Origin: Allobosea sp. 67-29
GTDB lineage: Bacteria > Pseudomonadota > Alphaproteobacteria > Rhizobiales > Beijerinckiaceae
Assembly: GCF_001898115.1 (NCBI RefSeq)
Contig: NZ_MKSQ01000008.1
Span: 435,606-499,605 of the forward strand
Length of the DNA: 64,000 bases
Reading direction: 5' to 3'
The stretch's first letter is position 1, and every line of letters begins with the position of its first letter. Below the pieces are notes generated by a model that was not told where the DNA came from, ran no database searches, and saw only the letters and a list, made by a program, of their open reading frames with translations. This document shows positions 18,845-28,904 of this stretch, one piece after another. The position numbers were made by a program, and so were the translations under genes.

Positions 18845-20074
18845 TCAAGCGAGCTCGGCGATATCCCGCAGCCTCGGCACCCGCGAAAAGCCGATGACGA
18901 GGAGCTGGATCAGGAAGCCCACCGTCGCCAGCGCCAGGCAGGCGGCGGTGCCGGCCTGCGCCGCGACCGCGGCGCCGATCGCAGCGCCCAGCGGCCGTGC
19001 GCCGAAGGTCGCCGTCATGATCAGGGCCGAGACGCGGCCGAGCATGGCATTGGGCGTCACCGCCTGACGCAATGTCATCGTCGAGATCGTCCAGATGATC
19101 GGCCCGACGCCGAACAGGAAGAAGCTCGTCCCCACGAGAACGACGGATGGAAGCCACAGCGTGGCGAGCATCACGCTCGCGGCGCAGAGGCCACAGAGCG
19201 GGCCGAGCAGGACAAGTGCGCCGAAGGAGAGCCGCCGGGCGATGGCGGGCGCAAGCGCTGCTCCGACGATCATGCCCGCGCCATAGATGCCGAGCGTCGC
19301 GCCGACCTCCGTCGCGCTCAGGCCGAGGGTTTGCACCGCGTAGGCGACATAGACCGCCTGCAGGATAAACCAGGAGAGGTTGAAGAAGACGGCCGTCAGC
19401 AGGATCGGCCGGAGCAGGTCGTGACCGGCAGCGAAGCGGGCGCCCTCCCCCAGATCATGCAGCAGGTCCCGTTGCGGCCCGGAGCGCGGCTCGTCCTTGG
19501 GCAGTCCCGCCAGCAGGACCACGGCGAGGATGGAGAGCGCCGCCGCCAAACCGTACGCCGAGGAGACACCGATCCAGCCCACGAGCGCCCCGCCGAGCGC
19601 CGGCCCGCCGGCATAGGCGACGCTGCGAGCCAGCTCGAGCCAGCGATTGGCATCCGCCAGGCGCTGGCGTGGCACCACGGACGGCACGAAGGCCGGGGCC
19701 GCCACGCTGTAGCAGACCGTGCCGACCGCTCCGAGCGCACCGAGCATGGCGAGCCAGGGCAGGTTGAGCCCTCCCGCGGCCAGCAACAGCGGAATGGCGA
19801 GCAGCGACAGCGCGCGCAACGCTTCCGTGCCGACCATCAGCCGGCGCCGCGAGGCGCGGTCGACGATCAGTCCGGCCGGGATCGAGAGCAGGAGGAACGG
19901 CAGGGTCTGCGCCGTCTGCAGCCAACCGGTCTCGGCGGGCCCGGCGGATAGCAGCAGAACTGCGGCCAGGGGCGCGGCCGCCAGTGCGACCTGCTCGGAG
20001 AACTGGGCGCAGAGATTGGACCAGCCGATGCGCCGGAAGGCTGCCGGAAGCGGGGCATTGTCAGTGGGATTCAT
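18845..20074 (-). CDS. MFS transporter (EntS-like)
   Basis: 12-TM protein; [21 protein letters not shown] loop motif. Start at [10 protein letters not shown]. Confidence 0.87.
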   Translation of the reverse strand: MNPTDNAPLPAAFRRIGWSNLCAQFSEQVALAAAPLAAVLLLSAGPAETGWLQTAQTLPFLLLSIPAGLIVDRASRRRLMVGTEALRALSLLAIPLLLAAGGLNLPWLAMLGALGAVGTVCYSVAAPAFVPSVVPRQRLADANRWLELARSVAYAGGPALGGALVGWIGVSSAYGLAAALSILAVVLLAGLPKDEPRSGPQRDLLHDLGEGARFAAGHDLLRPILLTAVFFNLSWFILQAVYVAYAVQTLGLSATEVGATLGIYGAGMIVGAALAPAIARRLSFGALVLLGPLCGLCAASVMLATLWLPSVVLVGTSFFLFGVGPIIWTISTMTLRQAVTPNAMLGRVSALIMTATFGARPLGAAIGAAVAAQAGTAACLALATVGFLIQLLVIGFSRVPRLRDIAELA

Positions 20075-20262
20075 CGCCGAGGTCCTTGGAAAGATCGTCG
20101 GCGCACTGAAGTGCGTCTTCGGCGCCGGAACCACCCGTTTCGTGGAAAGCGGCCACGGCAGCCACAGCCGGCACCAGGGTCGACGGCCGTTTCAGCTCCG
20201 GTTTGCCAGCGCGCCGCGTAAGCTTTATTCCAGACGACATCACCGAAGGATCAGATTGCCTC

Positions 20263-22173
20263 GTGCCCCGCCCCGTCACGCCGCTCCTCGACACCATTCA
20301 CGACCCGGCCGATCTCCGCAGGCTCGACGACACGCAGCTGCGCCAGCTCGCCGAAGAACTGCGGCAGGAGACCATCGATGCCGTCTCGGTCACCGGCGGC
20401 CATCTCGGCGCGGGCTTAGGCGTAGTCGAGCTCACGGTCGCCCTGCATCATGTCTTCGACACGCCGCGCGACCGGCTGATCTGGGATGTCGGCCACCAGG
20501 CCTATCCGCACAAGATTCTCACCGGCCGCCGCGACCGGATCCGCACGCTGCGCCAGGGCGGCGGCCTCTCCGGCTTCACCAAGCGCGCCGAGAGTCCCTA
20601 CGACCCGTTCGGCGCGGCGCATTCCTCGACCTCGATCTCGGCCGGGCTCGGCATGGCGGTGGCGCGCGACCTCGCAGGCCGCAAGAACAACGTCATCGCC
20701 GTGATCGGCGACGGCGCCATGTCGGCCGGCATGGCCTATGAGGCGATGAACAATGCCGGGGCGCTCGATTCGCGGCTGATCGTCATCCTCAACGACAACG
20801 ACATGTCGATCGCTCCGCCCGTCGGCGCGATGTCGGCCTATCTGGCGCGGCTCGTCTCGGGCCGGACCTATCGCTCGCTGCGCGAGGTCGCCAAGCAGCT
20901 CGCCGAGAAGCTGCCGCGCTTCTTCCACGACAAGGCGAGGCGGACCGAGGAATATGCCCGCGGCTTCTGGACCGGCGGGACCATGTTCGAGGAGCTCGGC
21001 TTCTACTATGTCGGGCCGATCGACGGGCACAATCTCGACCATCTGCTGCCGGTGCTGCGCAATGTCCGCGACGCCGGCAACGGGCCGATCCTGGTCCATG
21101 TCGTCACGCAGAAGGGCAAGGGCTACGCCCCGGCCGAGGCGACGCCTGACAAGTACCATGCCGTGGTCAAGTTCGACCCGGTCACCGGCCTGCAGGCCAA
21201 GGCGCCCGCCAATGCGCCGAGCTACACCGCCGTCTTCGCCCAAGCGCTGATCAAGCAGGCGCGGGAGGACGACAAGATCGTCGCGGTGACCGCCGCCATG
21301 CCGTCGGGAACCGGTCTCGACGCCTTCGGCAAGGAGTTCCCGGGCCGCACTTTCGACGTCGGCATCGCCGAGCAGCATGCGGTGACCTTCGCCGCCGGGC
21401 TCGCCACCGAGGGCTACAAGCCCTTCGTCGCTATCTACTCGACCTTCATGCAGCGCGCCTACGACCAGATCGTGCATGACGTGGCGATCCAGAAGCTGCC
21501 CGTCCGCTTCGCGCTCGACCGGGCCGGGCTCGTCGGCGCCGACGGCGCGACGCATGCCGGCTCCTTCGACATTGCCTATCTCGCCTGCCTGCCCGACATG
21601 GTGGTGATGGCGGCGGCCGACGAGGCCGAGCTGACCCATATGGTCGCGACCGCGGCCGCCTACGACGCCGGTCCGATCGCTTTCCGCTACCCGCGCGGCG
21701 AGGGCGTCGGCGTGGAGATCCCCGATGTCGGCGTGCCGCTCGAGATCGGCAAAGGCCGCATCGTCCGCGAGGGCACGCAGATCGCCTTGCTCTCGCTCGG
21801 CACCCGGCTCGGCGAAAGCCTCAAGGCCGCAGAGCTGCTGGCGCAGCGCGGCCTCTCAGCCACCGTGGCCGATGCGCGCTTCGCCAAGCCGCTCGACGAA
21901 GGGCTGATCCTCAAGCTCGCCCGCGAGCACGACATCCTGATCACGATCGAGGAAGGCTCGGTCGGGGGCTTCGGCAGCCATGTGCTGCACCTGCTGGCGC
22001 AGAGCGGCTTGCTCGATTCAGGCCTGAAGGTTCGCTCGCTGACGCTGCCGGACGTCTTCCAGGATCAGGACAAGCCCGACGCCATGTATGCCGCTGCGGG
22101 GCTCGACGCGGCCGGGATCGTGAAGGCTGTCGAAGGCGCACTCGGCAACCCGAGCTCGATCAAGCGCGCCTGA
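20263..22173 (+). CDS. dxs: 1-deoxy-D-xylulose-5-phosphate synthase
   Basis: [79 protein letters not shown] start. Confidence 0.97.
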   Translation: MPRPVTPLLDTIHDPADLRRLDDTQLRQLAEELRQETIDAVSVTGGHLGAGLGVVELTVALHHVFDTPRDRLIWDVGHQAYPHKILTGRRDRIRTLRQGGGLSGFTKRAESPYDPFGAAHSSTSISAGLGMAVARDLAGRKNNVIAVIGDGAMSAGMAYEAMNNAGALDSRLIVILNDNDMSIAPPVGAMSAYLARLVSGRTYRSLREVAKQLAEKLPRFFHDKARRTEEYARGFWTGGTMFEELGFYYVGPIDGHNLDHLLPVLRNVRDAGNGPILVHVVTQKGKGYAPAEATPDKYHAVVKFDPVTGLQAKAPANAPSYTAVFAQALIKQAREDDKIVAVTAAMPSGTGLDAFGKEFPGRTFDVGIAEQHAVTFAAGLATEGYKPFVAIYSTFMQRAYDQIVHDVAIQKLPVRFALDRAGLVGADGATHAGSFDIAYLACLPDMVVMAAADEAELTHMVATAAAYDAGPIAFRYPRGEGVGVEIPDVGVPLEIGKGRIVREGTQIALLSLGTRLGESLKAAELLAQRGLSATVADARFAKPLDEGLILKLAREHDILITIEEGSVGGFGSHVLHLLAQSGLLDSGLKVRSLTLPDVFQDQDKPDAMYAAAGLDAAGIVKAVEGALGNPSSIKRA

Positions 22174-22183
22174 GCTCCTCGCC

Positions 22184-22912
22184 ATGAAGAGCCGGGCGGA
22201 CCAGTTGCTCGTCGAGCGCGGCTTCTTCGAGAGCCGGGCGCGGGCGCAGGCCGCGATCGCGGCCGGGCTCGTCACCGCAGACGGCGTCGCCGTGCGCAAG
22301 GCTTCGGAGATGGTGGCGCGGAGTGCCGCCCTGACCGCCGAGGCCCCGCACCCATACGTCTCGCGCGGCGGCCTCAAGCTCGAAGCTGCGCTCGACGTCT
22401 TCGGCTTTGATCCGAAGGGCTGCGTCTGCCTCGACGTGGGGTCCTCGACCGGCGGCTTCACCGATCTCCTGCTGCAGCGCGGAGCACGGCATGTGATCGC
22501 GGTCGATGTCGGGCGCGACCAGCTCCACGCCTCGCTCCGCGGCGATCCGCGCGTGAGCAGCTTCGAAGGACAGGATATCCGCCTGCTCGCAGCCGAAGCC
22601 CTGCCGGAGCGGCCGGTCCTCGCCGCGATCGACGTCAGCTTCATCTCGCTCAAGCTCGTACTGCCGGCCGTCGCCGCGCTGCTTGCTCCGCAGGCCGGTA
22701 TCGCCGCGCTGATCAAGCCGCAGTTCGAGGCGGGCCGCGCAGCGTTGAAGAAGGGCATCGTGCGGGACGAAGCGGTGCAAAAGCAGGTCTGCGACGAGAT
22801 CGTCCTGCTGCTGGGCGAACTGGGCTTCCGCGTCGCCGGGCCGATCCCCTCCCCGATCGAGGGCGGCGACGGCAACCGCGAGTTTCTCGCAGGCGCGCGT
22901 CGCGGCGGCTGA
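22184..22912 (+). CDS. tlyA: TlyA family RNA methyltransferase
   Basis: S4 domain RADQLLVERGFFESRARAQAAIAAGLV; methyltransferase VCLDVGSSTGGFTDLLLQRGARHVIAVDVGRDQLH. Confidence 0.93.
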   Translation: MKSRADQLLVERGFFESRARAQAAIAAGLVTADGVAVRKASEMVARSAALTAEAPHPYVSRGGLKLEAALDVFGFDPKGCVCLDVGSSTGGFTDLLLQRGARHVIAVDVGRDQLHASLRGDPRVSSFEGQDIRLLAAEALPERPVLAAIDVSFISLKLVLPAVAALLAPQAGIAALIKPQFEAGRAALKKGIVRDEAVQKQVCDEIVLLLGELGFRVAGPIPSPIEGGDGNREFLAGARRGG

Positions 22913-23425
22913 TCAGCCGGCCAGCAGCCGGTCGATCTCCTTTTGCAGGGCCGCATCGTCGAAGGCCGCGATATCCACCGTGCCGTTCGCGTTGATGAAT
23001 TGCGTCGACCGGGAGATGAGCTTGCGGAGCGCTTCGCCTGCGACCTCGATGATCATCGGCAGCTCGGCCGGGCGCGGCGTTTCGGCGAGCAGGGCATTCA
23101 CGGTCGCCACCAGCCGCGTCATCGACCTGCAGACATCCTCGAAGGCCCTGCGTCGGCCGGGATCGACGCCGTCATAGGCCGCCAGCGCGGTTGCGGCGCA
23201 GCGCAGGGAGGAGGCCTCGAAATGCTCGCGATAGCCGACGCTGCGCCAGGCCTGCAGGTCCTCGATGATGCTGTCGTCGCTCTCGGCGAGCTCGATCAGC
23301 ATCAGAGCCTCGCTGAAACGATTGAGAAAATCCGTCGAGAGCCGGGGCGCGAGCACCCCGTCCATCCCGTCGGCCATCTTCTCCATCTGCATCTTCGTCG
23401 CGGAGGCGATCATCCCGAGCCCCAA
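22913..23425 (-). CDS. Hypothetical protein (helical, about 170 aa)
   Basis: Open frame, convergent with tlyA; no recognised motif. Confidence 0.55.
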   Translation of the reverse strand: MGLGMIASATKMQMEKMADGMDGVLAPRLSTDFLNRFSEALMLIELAESDDSIIEDLQAWRSVGYREHFEASSLRCAATALAAYDGVDPGRRRAFEDVCRSMTRLVATVNALLAETPRPAELPMIIEVAGEALRKLISRSTQFINANGTVDIAAFDDAALQKEIDRLLAG

Positions 23426-23504
23426 ACCGGCGGGCGCGACTATGGTGGCCCAACCCCGAAGAAAGTGTTGCTTCGCGCACTCGCTATCGCGCTAAACAGG
23501 CGCC

Positions 23505-24269
23505 ATGTGCGGACGCTATGCCATCACCCTGCCGCCCGAGGCGATGCGCGCCGCCTTCGGCTATCGCGAGCAGCCGAATTTTCCGCCGCGCTACAACATC
23601 GCGCCGACGCAGCCGGTACCGGTCATCCGACCGCAGGACGGGTCGCGGCAGTTTGTGCTGATGCGCTGGGGCTTCGTCCCCGGCTGGGTGAAGGATCTCA
23701 GGGATTTCCCGCTGGTCATCAATATCCGCGCCGAGAGCGCGGCCGAGAAGCCGTCCTTCCGCCACGCGCTGACCCGGCGCCGCTGCCTGCTGCCGGCGGA
23801 CGGGTTCTACGAGTGGCGGCGCAACGGCACCGGCCGGCAGGCCCGCGCGGACGCCTTCCTGTTCCGCCGGCCGGATCGCGGCTTCTTCGCCTTCGCGGCG
23901 CTGTGGGAGACCTGGCATTCGCCGGATGGCTCCGAGCTCGACACGGTCGCGATGATGACAGGCCCGGCCAACGGCACCATGGCGGCGATCCATCATCGCT
24001 GCCCGATCATCCTCGATACCGGCGACCACGGCGCCTGGCTCGACCCCGAAGCGACCTCCCAGCAGGTGCAGCATCTGCTGAAGCCGCCGCCGGACGACCT
24101 GCTGGAGGCCGTGGCCATCGGCCCGGCTGTCAACAAGGTCGTGAACGACGCACCCGATGTGCAGATGCCGGTGACCTCCCCGGAGGATACTCCTGCTCAC
24201 GAGCCGCAGCGCCATGCGCGCAGAGCGACCCGGCGTCCCGCCGACGATGGGCAAGGCAGCCTTTTCTGA
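23505..24269 (+). CDS. SOS response-associated peptidase (SRAP/YedK/HMCES family)
   Basis: MCGRYAITLPPEAM (catalytic Cys2), NIAPTQPVPVIRP, RWGFVPGW, NIRAESAAEKPSFR, CLLPADGFYEWRR. Confidence 0.96.
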   Translation: MCGRYAITLPPEAMRAAFGYREQPNFPPRYNIAPTQPVPVIRPQDGSRQFVLMRWGFVPGWVKDLRDFPLVINIRAESAAEKPSFRHALTRRRCLLPADGFYEWRRNGTGRQARADAFLFRRPDRGFFAFAALWETWHSPDGSELDTVAMMTGPANGTMAAIHHRCPIILDTGDHGAWLDPEATSQQVQHLLKPPPDDLLEAVAIGPAVNKVVNDAPDVQMPVTSPEDTPAHEPQRHARRATRRPADDGQGSLF

Positions 24270-24316
24270 CGGCGGAATCATGCTCTGATCGGGCAACGCT
24301 CGATAAGGATGCACCG

Positions 24317-25915
24317 ATGCTTGGCCGACGCCCCACCATGACCTCCCGCCACGGCATGGTCGCCGCCGCCCATCCCCTCGCAGCCCAGGCCGGAGCGCGC
24401 CTCCTCGGGCAAGGCGGCAACGCCTTCGACGCCGCCGCCGCCACCGCGGCCGCCCTGAATGTGGTCGAGCCTTTCATGTCCGGCCTGGCCGGGATGGGTT
24501 TCGCGACGATGTGGGTCGGTGCCGAGCAGCGCGTGCGCGTTCTCGACTTCGTCCCACCGATCCCGGCGAGCTTCCCAACCGATCGCTTCAGCCAGCGCAC
24601 CGACCTGGCGCGCGGGGCCCTGTCGGTCGCGTCTCCCGGCAATCTCGCCGGCTGGTGCGAGCTGGTGAAGACCTACGGACGCAAGCCGCTGGCGGACGTC
24701 CTCGCGCCCGCCATCGCACTCGCCCGGGACGGTTTCGCGCTCGCCGAATTCGGTGCGGCCGAGTTCGAGGAGAACGATCCGCTGCTCAAGGCCCATGCGG
24801 AACTCTACCCCGCCTGGTCCGCAAACTATCAACCCGGCGGCAGGACCCTGAAGCTCGGCTCCCTGCTGATCCAGCCCGACCTTGCCCGATCGCTAAGCGA
24901 CATCGCCGCCAAGGGGCCGGACCACTTCTATCGGGGTGCACTCGGAGAGGCTGTCGTGAAGCACCTCCAGGCCCTGGGCGGCTCGCTCACCATGGCCGAC
25001 CTCGCCGCCGTGAAGACCGTCTGGCGCGAGCCGCTCGCGGTCAGCTATCGCGGATTGAACGTGCATGTGCCGCCCCCGCATTGCGAGGGCTTCCAGTTCC
25101 TGCTGACGCTGCGCCTGCTGGAGGGGCTGGACATCGGTGCCCTGCCCAAGGACGGCCCGGAGCATCTCGACCTCGTCTATCGCGCCATCCGCCTGGCGGC
25201 CGGCGAGCGCATCGCCCACAACAACCCGAGCGCGGAGCAGCTGGCCGAGATCCTGTCGGATGCCGCCGTCGAACGGCTGCGCCGGCGCCTCACCGACGGC
25301 AGGCCCGTGACCGGGCCGACCGAGCAGTGGACGCCGCAGGAGCAGGAAGACCCGGCGCACACGACATCGCTTTCGGTCGCTGACAGCGACGGCAACCTCA
25401 TCTGCATCACGCAGAGCCTCGGCAGCCCCTTCGGCAGCGGCGTCGTGGTGCCGGGCACGGGCCTGTGCCTCAACAACTTCCTGTACTGGGCGGACGTCCA
25501 GACCGGCAGCCCGAACCGGGCCCGGCCCGGCGACGCACTGGCGATGTGCATGTCGCCCTCGATCTCCACCCGCGACGGCCAGCCCGTGCTCGCGCTCGGC
25601 ACGCCCGGCAGCTACGGCATCATGCAGACGCAGGCGCAGGCCATGGTGCAGTATGTCGATTTCGGTCTGCCCCTGCAGGAGGCGATCGAGGCGCCGCGTG
25701 CCCGGCTCTGGGATGGGCGCCTCGTCGAGATCGAAAACCGGATCGCCCCCGAGACCATCGCCGAGCTCGTCCGGCGCGGGCACGATGCGCAGGCCTTCGA
25801 TATCGGCTGGACGATGCGCTGCGGCGGCATGCAGGCCATCGCGGTCGACCCGGCGACCGGGATTTTCACCGGTGCGGCCGACCCGCGCCGCGACGGTTAC
25901 GTCGCGACGCCGTAA
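24317..25915 (+). CDS. Gamma-glutamyltransferase family protein
   Basis: AAAHPLAAQAGARLLGQGGNAFDAAAATAAALNVVEP; HTTSLSVADSDGNLICITQSLGSPFGSGVVVPGTGLCLNN (nucleophile Thr); GTPGSYGIMQTQAQ. Confidence 0.93.
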   Translation: MLGRRPTMTSRHGMVAAAHPLAAQAGARLLGQGGNAFDAAAATAAALNVVEPFMSGLAGMGFATMWVGAEQRVRVLDFVPPIPASFPTDRFSQRTDLARGALSVASPGNLAGWCELVKTYGRKPLADVLAPAIALARDGFALAEFGAAEFEENDPLLKAHAELYPAWSANYQPGGRTLKLGSLLIQPDLARSLSDIAAKGPDHFYRGALGEAVVKHLQALGGSLTMADLAAVKTVWREPLAVSYRGLNVHVPPPHCEGFQFLLTLRLLEGLDIGALPKDGPEHLDLVYRAIRLAAGERIAHNNPSAEQLAEILSDAAVERLRRRLTDGRPVTGPTEQWTPQEQEDPAHTTSLSVADSDGNLICITQSLGSPFGSGVVVPGTGLCLNNFLYWADVQTGSPNRARPGDALAMCMSPSISTRDGQPVLALGTPGSYGIMQTQAQAMVQYVDFGLPLQEAIEAPRARLWDGRLVEIENRIAPETIAELVRRGHDAQAFDIGWTMRCGGMQAIAVDPATGIFTGAADPRRDGYVATP

Positions 25916-25916
25916 A

Positions 25917-26693
25917 TCAGGAGACGATCTCGCCGCGGAAGGCCCAGCGGGTCATCCGCCGCTCGACCAGGGCGCAGAGCGCATAGAGCGCCATGCCCAT
26001 GATGGCGATGGAGAACAGGCCGGCGAAGGTCGTGGGCGCGTCGTTGCGCGCGCCGGCCGAGAGCATCAGGAAGCCGATGCCGCGATTGCCCCCCACCGTC
26101 TCGGACAGCACCGAGCCGACGAAGGCGAGCGTCACCGCCACCTTCAGGCTGGCGAAGAGATAGGGCATGGCGCGGGGCACGCCGACCTTGGTCAGGATCT
26201 CGAATTGGCTGGCCCCCAGCGAGCGCATGACGTCGCGCATCTCGGGTTCGATCGTGGCGAGCCCGGTCGCGACGTTTACGACGATCGGGAAGAAGGAGAT
26301 GACGAACGCGGTAATGACGGCCGGCAGGGCGCCGACGCCGACCCAGATCATCAGGATCGGGACGATCGCGACCTTGGGAATCGCGTTGAAGGCGATCAGC
26401 AGCGGATAGAGACCCGAATAGACGAAAGGCGAGGCACCGATGGCGAGGCCAAGCAGCAGGCCGAAGCCGATCGCCAGCCCGAATCCGATGATCGTGGTCC
26501 AGAGCGTCTCCAGGCAGAAGCGCAGCAGGATGTCCCAGCGCTGGATCATCGTCTCGATGATGCGGCTGGGGCGCGGCGCCAGGATCTCCGGAACATCGAA
26601 GACGATGCAGGCGAGTTCCCACAGCAGCAGCAGGCCGGCCATGGCGAGCCATGGCATGGCGAGGAGCAACAGGCGCTTCTGCCTCTCCGTCAC
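25917..26693 (-). CDS. ABC transporter permease (SsuC/TauC/nitrate-type)
   Basis: BPD_transp_1-like EPEMRDVMRSLGASQFEILTKVGVPRAMPYLFASLKVAVTLAFVGSV. Confidence 0.92.
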   Translation of the reverse strand: MTERQKRLLLLAMPWLAMAGLLLLWELACIVFDVPEILAPRPSRIIETMIQRWDILLRFCLETLWTTIIGFGLAIGFGLLLGLAIGASPFVYSGLYPLLIAFNAIPKVAIVPILMIWVGVGALPAVITAFVISFFPIVVNVATGLATIEPEMRDVMRSLGASQFEILTKVGVPRAMPYLFASLKVAVTLAFVGSVLSETVGGNRGIGFLMLSAGARNDAPTTFAGLFSIAIMGMALYALCALVERRMTRWAFRGEIVS

Positions 26694-26718
26694 GATCTTT
26701 GCTCCGCCGGCGGCCGCA

Positions 26719-27597
26719 TCATGCGTGCTCCATGTGGATGCGCTCTCGCAGTTCGTGGACGATGTCGACGAACTCGGCCGTGAAGGTCGTCTCCAGCGTG
26801 CGCGGGCGCGGCAGCTCGATTTTGCGGATCTTGACGATCCGGCCGGGGCGCCGGCTCATCACATAGACTGTGTCGGCGAGATAGACCGCCTCGCGCAGAT
26901 CGTGCGTCACCAGCACCGCTGTGAAGCGGCGCTCCAGCCAGAGCTTCTGCATCACGCTCCAGAGTTCCTCGCGCGTGAAGGCGTCGAGCGCGCCGAAAGG
27001 CTCGTCGAGCATCAGGATCTCGGGTTCGTGGACGAGCGCGCGGCACAGGCTCGAGCGTTGCTGCATGCCTCCCGAGAGCTGCCAGGGGAATTTCTGGCCG
27101 AAACCGCCCAGGCCGACCGAGGACAGCAGCGCCTCGCCACGCGCGATGTACTCCGCCTTGTTCGAGCGGAAGCGGCGCTTGTGCGGCTCGACGACCTCGA
27201 GCGGCAACAGGATGTTGTCGAGGGTCGTGCGCCACGGCATCAGCGTCGGCGCCTGGAAGGCCATGCCGACGCCGCGGATCGGCCCCTTCACCACCTGCCC
27301 ATGCACCCGGACCTCGCCGCCGGTCGGGGGCAGCAGCCCGGTGACCAGCTTCATCAGGGTCGACTTGCCGCAGCCCGACGGGCCGACCACCGCGATGAAC
27401 TCGCCCTTGGCGATGGAAAGGGTCGCGTCCTCGAGCGCCAGCATGCGGCCGGCGCCGCCGCCATAGGCGAGGCTGACCTGGCGCAGCTCGACGAGAGGCG
27501 TCTCGGCCCGCTCGCGCGCGCCGTCATCCTGGGGAGCAGGCCGCACGGTCTGCGTCTCGGAGGATGGACCAGATGTCACGGGAGCCTCCTGGGGCAT
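26719..27597 (-). CDS. ABC transporter ATP-binding protein (SsuB/TauB-type)
   Basis: Walker A GPSGCGKST, signature LSGGMQQR, Walker B ILMLDEPFGALD, H-loop VTHDLREAVYLAD. Confidence 0.95.
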   Translation of the reverse strand: MPQEAPVTSGPSSETQTVRPAPQDDGARERAETPLVELRQVSLAYGGGAGRMLALEDATLSIAKGEFIAVVGPSGCGKSTLMKLVTGLLPPTGGEVRVHGQVVKGPIRGVGMAFQAPTLMPWRTTLDNILLPLEVVEPHKRRFRSNKAEYIARGEALLSSVGLGGFGQKFPWQLSGGMQQRSSLCRALVHEPEILMLDEPFGALDAFTREELWSVMQKLWLERRFTAVLVTHDLREAVYLADTVYVMSRRPGRIVKIRKIELPRPRTLETTFTAEFVDIVHELRERIHMEHA

Positions 27598-27661
27598 CCG
27601 TCGAGGAGCCGGTCCGGGCGGAGCGGTCCCCCCGGATCAGGGCTGCGATCCTGCAGAAGCG

Positions 27662-28744
27662 TCAGGGTGCCACCATCCGCTCGGCCTTCGGCGGCAGGTA
27701 TTTGCCGGAGAAGACCTTGTCCGGATCAGGCGCCGTCGGAAGCCCGAAGGCCTCAGCCACGTCCTTGACCGACCGGGCGAAGCGGGCCGGGTCGACATCA
27801 CCCATGCCGTTTTCCTTCACATAGGGGGTCAGCACGTTCATCTTCAGCGACAGGTCCAGCCGCCGGGCCTCGAGCTTCTGGTCGAGCAACGGGTCGCGCT
27901 TGGCCGCCGCCGCGATGCCGATCGCGGGATTGGCGGCGACCTCCTTCCAGGCCTTTGCCGTGGCGCGCAGAAACCCCTTCACGACATCGGGCTTGGCCGC
28001 CAGAGCGGGGGAAATGATGATGCCGTTGCCATAGACGTCCATCTTGTAGTCGGAATAGTTGAAGGAGACGATGTCCTCGGGCTTCACCCCGCGCGCCTCC
28101 AGATCGAGCACCGAGGAGAAGTAGTGCCCGGTGATGAAGTCGACGCTGCCCTGCACCAGCGACTGCTCACGCAGCTGCGGCGTCAGGTTGACGAACTGGA
28201 CTGTCGAGGCGTCGAGCCCGACCTTCTTGGCAAAGGCGGGGAACAGCCGGTAGGAAGCGTCGAAAACCGGGGCGCCGAGCTTCTTGCCCGCCAGATCGGC
28301 AGGCTTGGCGATGCCCGTCTTCTTCAGCGTGTGGACGCCGAAGGGCGGGAAGTCATAAGCCATGAACACGCACAGCACTTCCTTGCCCGCATTCTTGGCG
28401 TTGTACTCGATCAACGAGTTCACGTCGGCGAAACCGATGTCGTAGGCACCCGTCGCGACGCGCTGCACCGCCCCGGCCGAGCCCTGGCCCGGATCCATCG
28501 TCACGTCCAGCCCCTCGGCCTTGTAATATCCCTTGTCGAGCGCGACGAGGAACGGCGAGGTCGGGCCCTGGAAAACCCAGTCGAGCGTGAACTTCAGCGA
28601 GGTCTGGGCGGCGGCGGGCACCACGCCCGCGAGCGCCGCCGCCGCAGCCAGGGCCAGACCACCGAGCATCCGCCGGGTCGCTCCCCGGCTCCGCGTCTCC
28701 GCGCCATCCGCCAGCATCCGCGCCACGCCGATCATGTCCGCCAC
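27662..28744 (-). CDS. ABC transporter substrate-binding protein, NMT1/THI5-like
   Basis: Signal peptide; LKFTLDWVFQGPTSPFLVALDKGYYKAEGLDVTMDPGQGSAGAVQRVATGAYDIGFADVNSLIEY. Confidence 0.92.
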   Translation of the reverse strand: MADMIGVARMLADGAETRSRGATRRMLGGLALAAAAALAGVVPAAAQTSLKFTLDWVFQGPTSPFLVALDKGYYKAEGLDVTMDPGQGSAGAVQRVATGAYDIGFADVNSLIEYNAKNAGKEVLCVFMAYDFPPFGVHTLKKTGIAKPADLAGKKLGAPVFDASYRLFPAFAKKVGLDASTVQFVNLTPQLREQSLVQGSVDFITGHYFSSVLDLEARGVKPEDIVSFNYSDYKMDVYGNGIIISPALAAKPDVVKGFLRATAKAWKEVAANPAIGIAAAAKRDPLLDQKLEARRLDLSLKMNVLTPYVKENGMGDVDPARFARSVKDVAEAFGLPTAPDPDKVFSGKYLPPKAERMVAP

Positions 28745-28904
28745 CCTTCGCCTTCTCGTTATGCGGCCGAAGGCTAGAGAGGAGGCGAAAAGCGGTCAAT
28801 CGAGCGCGCGGGCGATCCTGCCAGATTTTTGGGCAGCAGGTTCCGACAGCGATGCTTGACCATGCAGCGTGCCGATGGCGCGGGCAGGCCTCCTGCGGGG
28901 CCTC

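Noticed and set aside
22943-24316. N-terminal extension of the gamma-glutamyltransferase ORF
   Set aside because: Overlaps the SRAP gene in another frame; the GGT domain starts at the ATG at 24317.
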